Below, piece by piece: positions 53,510 to 62,959 of a DNA stretch of 64,000 bases (the stretch's first letter is position 1; every line of letters begins with the position of its first letter). The position numbers and the translations under genes are program-made. A model generated the notes under the pieces. That model saw only the letters and a program-made list of their open reading frames with translations, ran no database searches and was not told where the DNA came from. The stretch is from Catenuloplanes niger (GTDB taxonomy: Bacteria > Actinomycetota > Actinomycetes > Mycobacteriales > Micromonosporaceae), in NCBI RefSeq assembly GCF_031458255.1, contig NZ_JAVDYC010000001.1, forward strand, positions 9,100,501 through 9,164,500. Direction: 5' to 3'.

Positions 53510-54490
53510 ATGGTGGCTCCGGCCGGTACGACGGACGTCGCCTGGGTCCAGGACCGGGTGCGTGACCTCGTCGCCAACGTCGAGCGTGTCGTGCACGGGT
53601 GCACCCCGGTGGTCCGGGACGCGGTGGTCTGCCTGCTGGCCGAGGGGCACCTCCTGATCGAGGGGGTGCCCGGCGTTGCCAAGACGACGCTGGCCAAGGC
53701 GATTGCGCACTCGATCGGCGCCCGGATGAACCGGATCCAGTTCACGCCCGACCTGCTGCCGTCGGACGTCGTCGGCGTCAACATCTTCGACGACGCCAGC
53801 CGGGGATTCGTGTTCCACCGCGGGCCGGTCTTCGCGAACGTCGTGCTCGCCGACGAGATCAACCGGGCGTCGCCGAAGACCCAGTCCGCGCTGCTGGAGG
53901 CGATGGGCGAGCGCCAGGTGACCGTGGACGGGCGGACGTACGGGCTGGACGCGCCGCACTTCGTGATCGCGACCCAGAACCCGGCCGACCACCAGGGCAC
54001 GTACGCGCTGCCCGAGGCGCAGCTGGACCGGTTCATGATGCAGGTGCGCCTCGGTTATCCGGCTCCGGAACAGGAGGTGCGGGTGATCGGCGACGCCATC
54101 GGCCGCCGGCTCCCCGCACAGCTCGAACCGGTCACCGGCATCGAGGACCTGATGCGGATGATCGAGGTGACCCGCGCCGTGCACGTCTCCGAGGCGCTGC
54201 GCGGCTACATCGTCGCGATCGTCGGCGGGACCCGCACCCGCCCGGACACGGTACGCCTGGGTGCGAGCCCGCGCGCCGGCAACGCGCTGGCGATGGTGGC
54301 GCAGGCACGGGCGGTCTCGGAGGGCCGCGAGTACGTGCTGCCCGACGACGTGAAGGCGGTGGCCCCCGCGGTGCTCTGCCACCGGCTGGTGCTCGCACCG
54401 GTCGCGGCCATCCAGGGCGTGACCGCCGGCTCCGTGGTCGCGGACCTGCTGGCCTCGGTGCCCGTGCCGCACGCCGTCGCGGGCCGCTGA
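53510..54490 (+). CDS. MoxR family AAA+ ATPase
   Basis: A 326-residue AAA+ ATPase. Walker A is GVPGVAKTTLAKA, Walker B VVLADEINRASP, sensor 1 FVIATQNP, with FTPDLLPSDVVG and the arginine finger region LPEAQLDRFMMQ. MoxR ATPases remodel or activate partner proteins, usually with DUF58/vWA proteins encoded next door, here 3 bp downstream. Start: ATG at 53510; GTG at 53507 is equally possible and an earlier ATG at 53417 would add an unconserved stretch. First gene of a five-gene operon. Confidence 0.92.
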   Translation: MVAPAGTTDVAWVQDRVRDLVANVERVVHGCTPVVRDAVVCLLAEGHLLIEGVPGVAKTTLAKAIAHSIGARMNRIQFTPDLLPSDVVGVNIFDDASRGFVFHRGPVFANVVLADEINRASPKTQSALLEAMGERQVTVDGRTYGLDAPHFVIATQNPADHQGTYALPEAQLDRFMMQVRLGYPAPEQEVRVIGDAIGRRLPAQLEPVTGIEDLMRMIEVTRAVHVSEALRGYIVAIVGGTRTRPDTVRLGASPRAGNALAMVAQARAVSEGREYVLPDDVKAVAPAVLCHRLVLAPVAAIQGVTAGSVVADLLASVPVPHAVAGR

Positions 54491-54493
54491 GCC

Positions 54494-55639
54494 GTGCCGA
54501 CCCGCAACGGCTGGTCGGTGGCCGGCGCGGCCGTCGTCCTGCTCGTGGCCGCGTTCCGGCTCGGCTATTCGGAGCTGGCGGTCTTCGGCTTCACCGCGCT
54601 CGCCGCGCTGCTGACGGCCGGCGCGTGGATGCTGGTCCGGCCCCGGCTGACGATCGAACGGACGATCCAGCCGCTGCGGGTGACGGCCGGCGAGACGGCC
54701 GCCGCGCTGCTGACCGTCACGAACGAGACGGCCCGGCGCTGCCCACCGGTCGTCGCGATCGACGCGGTGGCCGGCGGCGTGACCCGGGTACCGGTGCCGA
54801 GCCTGGCCGCGCACGGGACGCACCGGACCGGCTACCCGCTGCCGGCCCGGCGCCGCGGGATCTATCCGGTCGGCCCGCTGACCGTCGAGCACACCGATCC
54901 GCTGCGGCTGATGGCGGTCCGCGGTGCCCGTGCGGCCACGTCCACGCTCTACGTGCACCCGGTCGTCGACCCGGTGCGGCCGTTGCCGGCCGGCCGCCGC
55001 CCGGAGGAGGACGGCGCGACCTCGAGCGCGGCGCCGCAGGGCGGCATCGCGTTCCACAGCCTGCGCGAATACGTCCACGGCGACGACCGGCGGCTGGTGC
55101 ACTGGCGGTCGAGCGCCCGCACCGGGCGGCTGATGGTCCGGCACCACACGGTCCCGGACGAGTGCCGGATGACGGTGGTGCTCGACACCAGCGCCGCGGC
55201 GTACCCGGACGAGGAGTGCTTCGAGAACGCGGTGCGCGCCGCGGCCTCGGTGTCCGCGGCCGTGCTCCGGGCCGGCTTCGCGCTGCGGCTGCACACCACG
55301 GCCGGCGAGACGATGACGGCCTCGGCCGACGGCCACGCGCGCACGGCGATGCTGGACCTGCTCGCCGCCGTGCGCCGGGACGCCGCCGACCCCGGCCTGG
55401 CCGCGCTGCTGTCGGTCGTACCCGCGCAGGGCACCGCCGCACTCGGCGTGCTCACCGGCCGGCCCGGTCCCGCGCTGCTCGGCACGATCTCCCGGGTCCG
55501 GTCCCGGGCCGGCACGGTGCACCTGGTGCAGTTCACCCGGACCGCGGGGGAACCCGCCCGGCTCCCCGGGGTGACGGTGCTGTCCGCGCGCGACCCGGCG
55601 GAGTTCGTCGCCGCCTGGAACGGGCCGGTGGCGCGGTGA
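54494..55639 (+). CDS. DUF58 domain protein
   Basis: A 381-residue protein with two N-terminal membrane helices (AAVVLLVAAFRLGYSELAVF region), a beta-sandwich (TIERTIQPLRVTAGET, GIYPVGPLTVEHTDPLRL) and the DUF58 vWA-like core with FHSLREYVHGDDRRLVHWRSSARTG, the family hallmark. DUF58 proteins work with MoxR ATPases and transglutaminase-like membrane proteins. The GTG at 54494 is 3 bp after moxR; the stop overlaps the next gene. The vWA metal site appears partly conserved (VVLDTSAAAY). Confidence 0.9.
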   Translation: MPTRNGWSVAGAAVVLLVAAFRLGYSELAVFGFTALAALLTAGAWMLVRPRLTIERTIQPLRVTAGETAAALLTVTNETARRCPPVVAIDAVAGGVTRVPVPSLAAHGTHRTGYPLPARRRGIYPVGPLTVEHTDPLRLMAVRGARAATSTLYVHPVVDPVRPLPAGRRPEEDGATSSAAPQGGIAFHSLREYVHGDDRRLVHWRSSARTGRLMVRHHTVPDECRMTVVLDTSAAAYPDEECFENAVRAAASVSAAVLRAGFALRLHTTAGETMTASADGHARTAMLDLLAAVRRDAADPGLAALLSVVPAQGTAALGVLTGRPGPALLGTISRVRSRAGTVHLVQFTRTAGEPARLPGVTVLSARDPAEFVAAWNGPVAR

Positions 55640-57771
55640 CGAGGACGGCGGTCGTGCTGCGCGGCGCCGAGGTGGTGCTCGCCGCCGCCGCGGTGGCGGC
55701 GACCGTGCCGGCCTACCGGGACTTCTTCGGCACCGGCCACTACCTGGTCCCGCTGCTGGCCGCGACCGGTGCCGGCATCCTGGTCGCCGTCCTCACCGCG
55801 GCGCGGCGGTGCGGGACGTCGGTCACCGTCCTGTGCGCGGTCGCCGGGTTCGTCGCGGTCGCCGCCGTGGTGATCCAGCGGGGCCGGGACGTGACGGCGA
55901 TCGGAACCGGCGTGGCGTACGGCTGGATGCGGATGCTCACCACCGGGCTGCCCGCCGGCGTCGACGGTGAACTGCTGATGCTCCCCGCGCTGCTGGTGTA
56001 CGCGGCCGGGTTCGGCTCGGCGACCGTGGCGTTGCGCACCCGCGCCGTGCTCGGGCCGCTGCCCTTCCCGCTGCTGCCGCTGCTCGCCGCGCTCCTGCTG
56101 ACCGCGGGGCAACCGGTGAGCGCGTTCCCGGTGTCCGTGGCGGTGCTGGTGCCGTTGACGGTCCTGCTGCTGGTCCGCGCCGTGCGGCTGGGCGGCGGCG
56201 CGGCCCGCGCGCACCTCGTCGACCGGGCGCGCTGGGGACTGCCGGTGGTGGCGACGGCCGTCGCGGCCGGAGTCACCGCCGCGTACCTGGCACCGATCGG
56301 GGAGCGGGGCCGGTTCGACCCGCGGGCGTTCGTCCGCGCGCACCTGACCGTCGAGGACGTGGTGACCCCGCTCGCGACGGTCCGCAGCCAGCGGGCGGAG
56401 AAACCGGCTCGTGCGGTGTTCACCGTCCGGGTCTCGGGGGCGGGCCTCGACCGGGTCCGGACCGCGGCGCTCGACGACTACGACGGGAGCCTGTGGCGCT
56501 CCGGCGACCGTTTCCTGACCGCCGGGCCCATGCTGACCGTGGACCCCGGCATCGCGTCGCCGACCAGGGTCCGCCTCGAGGTGAGCGTCACGGGCCTGGA
56601 CGGGCCGCACCTGCCGGCCGTCGGATGGCCGCGCCGGGTCACGGCGGGCCGGATCGGGTTCTGCGCCGGATCCGGGGTACTGGCGGCCGCGGCGGAGGAC
56701 CGCGCGGGGCTGCGCTACGACCTCGACGCGGACGTCCGCTCCCGGGACGACGCGGCCCGGTCCGCCGGTCCCGACCCCGCGGCCGCGGCACGCCTGCGCA
56801 GACCACCGCCGGAGGTGCCGGCCGTGCTGACCCGGGCCGCGGAACGGTTCACCGCCGGTGCGTCCACCCCGTTCGCGCGGCTCGAGGCGCTGGAACGCGG
56901 CCTGCGATCCATGCCGTACACGCCGACGGCGCCGCCCGGGCACTCCCTCGACCGGCTCGGCCGGCTGTTCACGGACGGACCGGAGCGGACCATGGGCGAC
57001 GCCGAGCAGTACGCCGCGGCGTTCGCCGTGCTGGCCCGCTCGCTGGGCTTCCCGGCCCGGGTGGTGACCGGCTACCTGCTGCGGCCCGGCGCGGGCCCGG
57101 ACGCCGTCCACACCGTCCGGACCTCCGACGCGTGGGCGTGGGCCGAGGTGGACATCGCCGGGTACGGCTGGATGACGTTCGACCCGGCCGACGAGCGGAA
57201 CCGCCGGAATCCCGCGCCGCCGCCGGAGGCCCGCGCGCTCCCGGACGGCGCCCGCACCGCGCCGTCCGGACCCGGTGACCGGGTCGACGCGGCCCGCCCG
57301 CCGCAGCCCGCAACCCGGCACCTGGCCGTGACGGACTGGCTGCCGCCGCTGCTGGCGCTGCTGTCCGCCCTGCTGGTCGCGTTGCCGGCCGCGGTCGTGA
57401 CGGAGAAGTGGCGTCGTGGCCGCGCCCGCCGCCGCGGCTCGCCGGCACACCGGATCGTCGGTGCCTGGAAGCAGAGCACCGGCCGGCTCCGCGAGGCCGG
57501 CCTGCCGGTCCACCGCTCCTGGACCCCGTGCGAGACGGCCGCGGCGGCCCGCGACCGGTTCGGTGCGGCGGCCGCACCGGTCGCCACGCTCGCCCCGCTG
57601 GTCGCCGCGGCCTGCTACGGCCACCGGTCGCCGGCACCGGAGTCGGCCGACGCGGCGTGGCGTGCCGACCGGGCACTGCGGGCGGCGCTGCGGCGTGACC
57701 GGGGATTACTGCGAACGGCCAGGGCCTGGCTGCACCCGGCGTCGCTGTGGCACCGGGCGGACGACAGATGA
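55636..57771 (+). CDS. TgpA-type transglutaminase-like membrane protein lacking catalytic Cys and His
   Basis: A 711-residue membrane protein of the DUF3488/transglutaminase (TgpA) type: about six N-terminal helices, an external region (about 230-400), the transglutaminase-like core (400-520), one helix (about 570-590) and a cytoplasmic DUF4129-like tail. The core normally reads GDCEQ then DAHAWxEV then FDP. Here it is GDAEQYAAAF with Ala456 for Cys, DAWAWAEV with Trp500 for His, and Asp516 kept in FDPAD. It is therefore almost certainly catalytically dead and may bind rather than cleave or crosslink. GTG at 55636 overlaps DUF58; stop overlaps the next ATG. Confidence 0.88.
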   Translation: MTRTAVVLRGAEVVLAAAAVAATVPAYRDFFGTGHYLVPLLAATGAGILVAVLTAARRCGTSVTVLCAVAGFVAVAAVVIQRGRDVTAIGTGVAYGWMRMLTTGLPAGVDGELLMLPALLVYAAGFGSATVALRTRAVLGPLPFPLLPLLAALLLTAGQPVSAFPVSVAVLVPLTVLLLVRAVRLGGGAARAHLVDRARWGLPVVATAVAAGVTAAYLAPIGERGRFDPRAFVRAHLTVEDVVTPLATVRSQRAEKPARAVFTVRVSGAGLDRVRTAALDDYDGSLWRSGDRFLTAGPMLTVDPGIASPTRVRLEVSVTGLDGPHLPAVGWPRRVTAGRIGFCAGSGVLAAAAEDRAGLRYDLDADVRSRDDAARSAGPDPAAAARLRRPPPEVPAVLTRAAERFTAGASTPFARLEALERGLRSMPYTPTAPPGHSLDRLGRLFTDGPERTMGDAEQYAAAFAVLARSLGFPARVVTGYLLRPGAGPDAVHTVRTSDAWAWAEVDIAGYGWMTFDPADERNRRNPAPPPEARALPDGARTAPSGPGDRVDAARPPQPATRHLAVTDWLPPLLALLSALLVALPAAVVTEKWRRGRARRRGSPAHRIVGAWKQSTGRLREAGLPVHRSWTPCETAAAARDRFGAAAAPVATLAPLVAAACYGHRSPAPESADAAWRADRALRAALRRDRGLLRTARAWLHPASLWHRADDR

Positions 57772-60014
57772 TCACCACGAGGGGGCGCGCCGTGGCCTGG
57801 ACCGTGGCCGGCACCGTGTGCGTGGTCTGGGCCGCGCTGGCCGGATCCGGCCACGGCTATCCGATCCGGGCTCCCCGGCTGTCGTCCGGTGCCGCGTGGC
57901 TGGCCTCGTCGGCCGTCGGCGCGCTGACTCTGCTGGACGGCTCGACCGCGGAGGTGGCCGGGCAGGTGCGGGTCCGGGTGACCGCCGTGGCCCAGCAGGG
58001 CACCGACGCGTACGTGGTGGACGCCGTCACCGGTACGGTCCGGCACGTCGACGGCGCGACCATGACGGCCGGGCCCGCGATCACCCCGATCCCCGGTGCC
58101 CGAGCCGGATTGCAGGTCCACGCCACCCCGGCGGTCGTCTACGCGATCGACACGGCCTCGCGGCGGATCGCCCTGCTGGAACCGAGGAACCTGGCGACCC
58201 GGCGCGCGCCCTGGACGCTCGCGGCCGGCACGACGGGCGGCGTCACCCTGGACCGGGCCGGGCGGCTGTGGCTGAGCGACGCCGCCACCGGGACGGTGTC
58301 CGTGGTCACCGCCGCCGGCCGGACGACGGAACACCGGGCGGTGGGCCCGCCCGAGGGGGTGCTGGTGCCGGCCGGCGACCGCCTCGCGGTGGCCGGCGCA
58401 ACCACGGGCACGGTGGCGCTCCTCGATCCGGAGAGCGGCCGGGTGCAGCGGCGGCCGCTCGCCGGGGCGGGTGCCGGCGGCGTGCGCCCGGCGATCGGTG
58501 GCTCACCCGTCCGCCGCCGTCTGCATCTGGTCGCCGACGGCCGGCTCAGCGTCTGCGACCTGGACCGGTCCGGTTGCCGGGCGCCCATCACGCTGGCCGG
58601 CGCCGGCCGGTCGCAGGGCGCGCCGGTGGAGGCCGCCGGGCGGCTGTTCGTGCCCGACTACGCCAGCGGCGACGTCCTCGTCGTCGATCCGGACGCCAGG
58701 ACCACCGTTCTCGCCCGGACCGGGGTGCTCGGCGGGGCGGACCGGCTCACGCTGATCGCGCGGGACGGGATGGTGTTCTTCAACGACCCGGCGAGCGGGC
58801 GGGCGGGCGTGATCCGGCCCGACGGCCGGGTGATCGCCGTCGGCAAGTACCGGACCGCGAGGCGGCCCGATCCCCGCGTCACCGTCCCGCCCACCGCGGT
58901 GCCGATCCCGCCCTCCGTGGCACCGGCCACGCCCGGCCCGGCGCCGTCCCGCCCGCCCGGCCCGGCACCGTCCCACGCACCGGCCCGCTTCCCGGGGCCG
59001 GCCCGGTCCGCGCCGGTCCCGCCGTTACCCGTGTCGGTCCCGTCGTCACTCGCGCCGGGTCCGTCGTCACCCGCGTCGGGTCCGTCGTCACCGGGCCCGT
59101 CGTCACCCGGGCCGCGGGTGGCGCCGTCCGGCCCGACCGCCGGCAGCGGGCCGGCCCGGCCCGGATCGGGGCCGCCGAGCGGGTCACCGCGGGCGCCGGC
59201 CGGGACCGCGACGGCCACCGCGCCGCCCGGGCGGCCGGCGGGCACGACCGGGCCGACGTCGGCCGGCGGCGCCACGGCCCCCGGTGGCACCCGGATCCCG
59301 GGCATGGAGCGCGGGGCGAGGTTCGACTACCAGATCGCGGGCGCCTACCAACCGCAGCCCGGGGTGCGGATGGTCAGCCGGGACCGCGCGGACGCGCCCG
59401 TTCCCGGGCTGTTCAACATCTGCTACCTCGACGCCTTCCAGACCCGGCCGCTGGAGACCGACTGGTGGCAGAGCAACCATGACGATCTGCTGCTCCGGGA
59501 ACGGCCCGGCGGCCGGCATCTGGTCGACCGGCCGTGGGGCATGATCATGCTGGACGTCTCCACGGAGGAGAAGCGCCGGGCCCTGGCCGACATCGTGGGC
59601 TCGTGGATCACGGAGTGCGCCCGGGCCGGATTCGACGCGGTCGAGATCGACAACATCGACTCGTACGAGCGGTCCGGTGGCCGGCTGAGCGCCGACTCGG
59701 TCGTCGCCTACCTCGAGCTTCTCGCCGGGCGGGCCCATGAGGCCGGGCTGGCGGCCGCGCAGACGAACGCCGCCGGCCTCGGCGACCGGGGACGGCGGGC
59801 CGGCCTCGACTTCGCGATCGTCGAGGAGTGCGGCCGGTACGGCGACTGCGCGACCTACCAGGCCGTCTACGGCGACGATCTGATCGACGTCGAGTACCAG
59901 CCGGCCGGCCTGACCGCCGCCTGCCGGGTCTCGGGCGGCAGGTTCTCCGTCGTCCTTCGCGACATCGACATGAGCGTCCCGGGAAGCCGGACCTATGTCC
60001 ACGAAACCTGTTGA
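57768..60014 (+). CDS. Secreted beta-propeller fused to a GH114-type domain
   Basis: A 748-residue protein with an N-terminal signal anchor (VAWTVAGTVCVVWAALAGS). Residues about 40-365 are propeller-like blades (LTLLDGSTAEVAG, GLQVHATPAVVYAIDTAS, RAGRLWLSDAATGTVSVV, GRLFVPDYASGDVLVVD). A 140-residue Pro/Ser/Gly linker follows. Residues about 510-748 match GH114 endo-alpha-1,4-polygalactosaminidases: FDYQIAGAYQP, GLFNICYLDAFQ, GFDAVEIDNIDSYERS, LDFAIVEECGRYGDC and DLIDVEYQ, with the catalytic acidic residues present. It likely cuts galactosamine-containing cell-surface polymers. The ATG overlaps the upstream stop, placing a glycosidase in a MoxR operon. Confidence 0.85.
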   Translation: MITTRGRAVAWTVAGTVCVVWAALAGSGHGYPIRAPRLSSGAAWLASSAVGALTLLDGSTAEVAGQVRVRVTAVAQQGTDAYVVDAVTGTVRHVDGATMTAGPAITPIPGARAGLQVHATPAVVYAIDTASRRIALLEPRNLATRRAPWTLAAGTTGGVTLDRAGRLWLSDAATGTVSVVTAAGRTTEHRAVGPPEGVLVPAGDRLAVAGATTGTVALLDPESGRVQRRPLAGAGAGGVRPAIGGSPVRRRLHLVADGRLSVCDLDRSGCRAPITLAGAGRSQGAPVEAAGRLFVPDYASGDVLVVDPDARTTVLARTGVLGGADRLTLIARDGMVFFNDPASGRAGVIRPDGRVIAVGKYRTARRPDPRVTVPPTAVPIPPSVAPATPGPAPSRPPGPAPSHAPARFPGPARSAPVPPLPVSVPSSLAPGPSSPASGPSSPGPSSPGPRVAPSGPTAGSGPARPGSGPPSGSPRAPAGTATATAPPGRPAGTTGPTSAGGATAPGGTRIPGMERGARFDYQIAGAYQPQPGVRMVSRDRADAPVPGLFNICYLDAFQTRPLETDWWQSNHDDLLLRERPGGRHLVDRPWGMIMLDVSTEEKRRALADIVGSWITECARAGFDAVEIDNIDSYERSGGRLSADSVVAYLELLAGRAHEAGLAAAQTNAAGLGDRGRRAGLDFAIVEECGRYGDCATYQAVYGDDLIDVEYQPAGLTAACRVSGGRFSVVLRDIDMSVPGSRTYVHETC

Positions 60015-60027
60015 TCGGGGGGTACGG

Positions 60028-62946
60028 ATGGGACTACCGCCGCCGGGCCGGGCGCTGGCCGGCGTGCTCGCCGCGGTCGGCGTCCCCGCGGCCGTCGCGA
60101 CCGGGCTGAAACACCTCATCGCCCACCACCCGGCCGCCGCGGTGGCGCTCGTCGTCGCGTACGAGCTGATGCTCGTGGTCGTGGCGCTGTTGATCCGGGC
60201 GGCCGGCAAGCCGCTCGACCGGCGCCTCGACCAGCTCGGTGACGCCTTCGACGTCGCGCTGAGCCGGCAGCCGGCCCGGTACCGCCGCCGGTACCGGGCG
60301 TACGTGCGGGCGTCGCTGCGGCAACTCGACTCCAAGGGCCTGGCGACGATCGGCCCGTTCTCCCCGGAACTGGGCGAGGTGTACGTCGACGTGGCACTCA
60401 CGCCGCGCGCACCCGGCGAGGTCCCCACCGGCGCGCTCGCCGAGGAGCCGGCGCAGCTGCCGCCCCGGCGCGCGCTCTCCGACTTCGTCGACCGGGAGCG
60501 GCCCGCCGTGCTGGCCGTGCTCGGCGGCCCGGGCTCGGGCAAGACCACGGTCCTGCGGCGGATGGCCTACCGGGCGGTCACCGAGCGGCGCGGCCGGCGC
60601 CGGGGCACGCCGGTGATGCTGGCGCTGCGCGACCACGCCCCGGCGATCGTCGCGGACCCGGCGCTGACGCTGCCCGCTCTGCTGCGTACCGCGATGCCGG
60701 ACACCGAGGTCGCGGAGCCGCCGGGCTGGTGGGCCCGGCGACTCCGGGACGGCGACTGCCTGGTCCTGCTCGACGGCCTGGACGAGATCGCCCGCGCCGA
60801 GGACCGCACCGCGGTCGGCGCCTGGATCGAGCGGCAGATGAGCGTCTACCCGCGCAACGACTACGTGGTGACCTCCCGGCCGCTGGGCTACGAGACGGCC
60901 CGGATCAGCGGCGCGGACGTGCTGTGGGTGCGGCCGTTCAACGACGGCCAGGTCACCCGGTTCCTGCGCAACTGGTACCTGGCCACCGAACGCCGCGCCA
61001 CCGGCAGCACCGGACCGCACGTCACGCTGGGCGCCGAGCAGAACGCGGCGGACCTGCTGGAACGCCTCGCGGTCGCGCCGGCGCTCTACGACCTCACGGT
61101 CAACCCGCTGCTGCTGACCATGATCGCCAACGTGCACCGCTACCGGGGCGCGCTGCCGGGCAGCCGGGCCGAACTCTACGGCGAGATCTGCCAGGTGATG
61201 CTCTACCGCCGGCAGGAGGCGAAGAAGCTCCAGCCCACGGTGGACATCCCGGGTGCCGACAAGGAGACGCTGCTGGCCTGCCTGGCGTACACGATGATGT
61301 GTCGCCGGGTGCGGGACCTGCCCCGCGAGGGGCTCCTGGCCGTGCTGCGGACCCAGCTGGCCCGGCTGCCCGGGGACGTCACCGGCGAGGACTTCCTCAC
61401 CGACGTCGCCAACAACGGGCTGCTCGTCGAGCGCGAACACCACGTCTACGCGTTCGCCCACCACACGTTCGGCGAGTACCTGGCCGCCCGGCACATCGTC
61501 ACCGGCAACCACTCGCGCACGCTCGTCCGGAACGTCGACGACGCCTGGTGGCGCGAGACCACGCTGCTGTATCTGGCGCTGCCCGGCGTCGACGCGGACC
61601 CGATCGTCCGCGCCTGCCTGCGGGCCGGCAGCCTCACCGCGCTCGCGCTCGCCTTCGCGGCCGCGGCCGGCCGCCCGCTCGCGCCCGACCTGCGGCGGCG
61701 GCTCGACGACACCCTCATGCTGGCCTTCCGCCCGGACGCGGACCCGGCCCACCGGCGCCTGATCGCCGGCGTGCTGGCCGCCGAGATGCTGTCCCAGTGG
61801 ATCGCCACCCCGGCCGGCAGCCATGTCTGCCCGCAGCCGATCACCTCCCACCTGTACACGCTGTTCCTGCGGGACACCGGCAACCCGCCGCTGGAAGGCC
61901 CGCTGACGGCGCCGCCCGCCCGGGCCGAGATGGTCACCGGCGCCTGGTCCGGCGACGCCCGGGCCTTCACCGCGTGGCTCAACTCGCTGCACGCCGGACC
62001 CGCCGTCTACCGGCTCCCCACCGAGGAGGAGGCGCGTTACGTGTCCGGCCGGACCGCGTCCGTGGTCGCGCAGCGGGCCGTGTGGACGATGCGGGAGCCG
62101 GACCGGCCGCCCGCGGTCTGGCACCGCGACGACCGGCCTCACGTGCACACCGTCACCGGCGCCGACCTGCGCCGCGCCGTGGCGGCGGACGCCCGGGACA
62201 CGGACGTCCTGGCGCAGCTGCGCTGGTTCCGGATCCGGGGCGCCGCGATCGCGCTGACCCGCTCGCAGGCCACCGCCGAGACGCTTCCGCTCGCCCGGGA
62301 ACTCCTCCGGGTCCTCGCACCCGCCGGCGGCCTGCTCGCCGGCCACGTCCGGGACCTGGAACGCGCGCTGCACCCGGTCCTGCCGCACGTCCACGTCCTG
62401 GACGCGAACCTCGCACTCGACCTGGCCGCGGCCCTGCGCCGCGCCGGTACGGGTGCGACCGCGCACGACCACGATCGCGCCCTCGGGCACGCGCTCGGCC
62501 TCGACGCGCCGGCCGACGCGGACCGCCCGGACCCGTGGCGCCCGCTGGTGGAGGCGGCGTTCCCGCCCGGCGACCGCGCGGGCGCGGCCGGCCACTTCGC
62601 GCGCTCGCTGCTGGAGCGGGCCGGCCTCACCGGGACCGCCCGGTTCGTCATCGACCTGGACGCGCTGTCGGCCACCGCGCGGGACGCGTGCGCGCGGCTG
62701 CCGACGCCGGTCTCCCGGCGGTTCGCCGAGGCCGTGACCCCGGTGCTGGACCGGCGGTTCGCCGTGGCCGGGACCAGCTGGGCGGCGCTCCGGCTGCCGG
62801 CGCTCGTGCTCGCGGCCGAGGCGGAGCACCGCGGTCTCCCGGCGGCCGGCGACCGCTTCCGGCAGCTCGCCGCCGGCCTCACGCTGCTGCAGGAGCGCGC
62901 GGACGACCACACCCGGCTGGAGACGATCCTGCTGGCCCGCGCCTGA
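60028..62946 (+). CDS. Membrane-anchored NACHT NTPase with FGE-sulfatase-like remnant
   Basis: A 972-residue protein. Two N-terminal helices (LAGVLAAVGVPAAVATGL and VALVVAYELMLVVVALLI) anchor it. The NACHT core (about 145-450) has Walker A LGGPGSGKTTVLRRM, Walker B LVLLDGLDEIARAED, the sensor region VVTSRPLGY and winged-helix FAHHTFGEYLAARH. Further on, FTAWLNSLHAGPAVYRLPTEEEARYVSG resembles the FGE-sulfatase core (normally FRLPTEAEWEYA) but is shortened and lacks its Trp. The rest is helical. Start 60028 has GGGGGG five bases upstream; an ATG at 59995 overlaps the upstream gene by 20 bp. Last gene of the MoxR operon; NACHT proteins commonly act in immunity or signalling. Confidence 0.82.
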   Translation: MGLPPPGRALAGVLAAVGVPAAVATGLKHLIAHHPAAAVALVVAYELMLVVVALLIRAAGKPLDRRLDQLGDAFDVALSRQPARYRRRYRAYVRASLRQLDSKGLATIGPFSPELGEVYVDVALTPRAPGEVPTGALAEEPAQLPPRRALSDFVDRERPAVLAVLGGPGSGKTTVLRRMAYRAVTERRGRRRGTPVMLALRDHAPAIVADPALTLPALLRTAMPDTEVAEPPGWWARRLRDGDCLVLLDGLDEIARAEDRTAVGAWIERQMSVYPRNDYVVTSRPLGYETARISGADVLWVRPFNDGQVTRFLRNWYLATERRATGSTGPHVTLGAEQNAADLLERLAVAPALYDLTVNPLLLTMIANVHRYRGALPGSRAELYGEICQVMLYRRQEAKKLQPTVDIPGADKETLLACLAYTMMCRRVRDLPREGLLAVLRTQLARLPGDVTGEDFLTDVANNGLLVEREHHVYAFAHHTFGEYLAARHIVTGNHSRTLVRNVDDAWWRETTLLYLALPGVDADPIVRACLRAGSLTALALAFAAAAGRPLAPDLRRRLDDTLMLAFRPDADPAHRRLIAGVLAAEMLSQWIATPAGSHVCPQPITSHLYTLFLRDTGNPPLEGPLTAPPARAEMVTGAWSGDARAFTAWLNSLHAGPAVYRLPTEEEARYVSGRTASVVAQRAVWTMREPDRPPAVWHRDDRPHVHTVTGADLRRAVAADARDTDVLAQLRWFRIRGAAIALTRSQATAETLPLARELLRVLAPAGGLLAGHVRDLERALHPVLPHVHVLDANLALDLAAALRRAGTGATAHDHDRALGHALGLDAPADADRPDPWRPLVEAAFPPGDRAGAAGHFARSLLERAGLTGTARFVIDLDALSATARDACARLPTPVSRRFAEAVTPVLDRRFAVAGTSWAALRLPALVLAAEAEHRGLPAAGDRFRQLAAGLTLLQERADDHTRLETILLARA

Positions 62947-62959
62947 GCGTGGACCGGGG

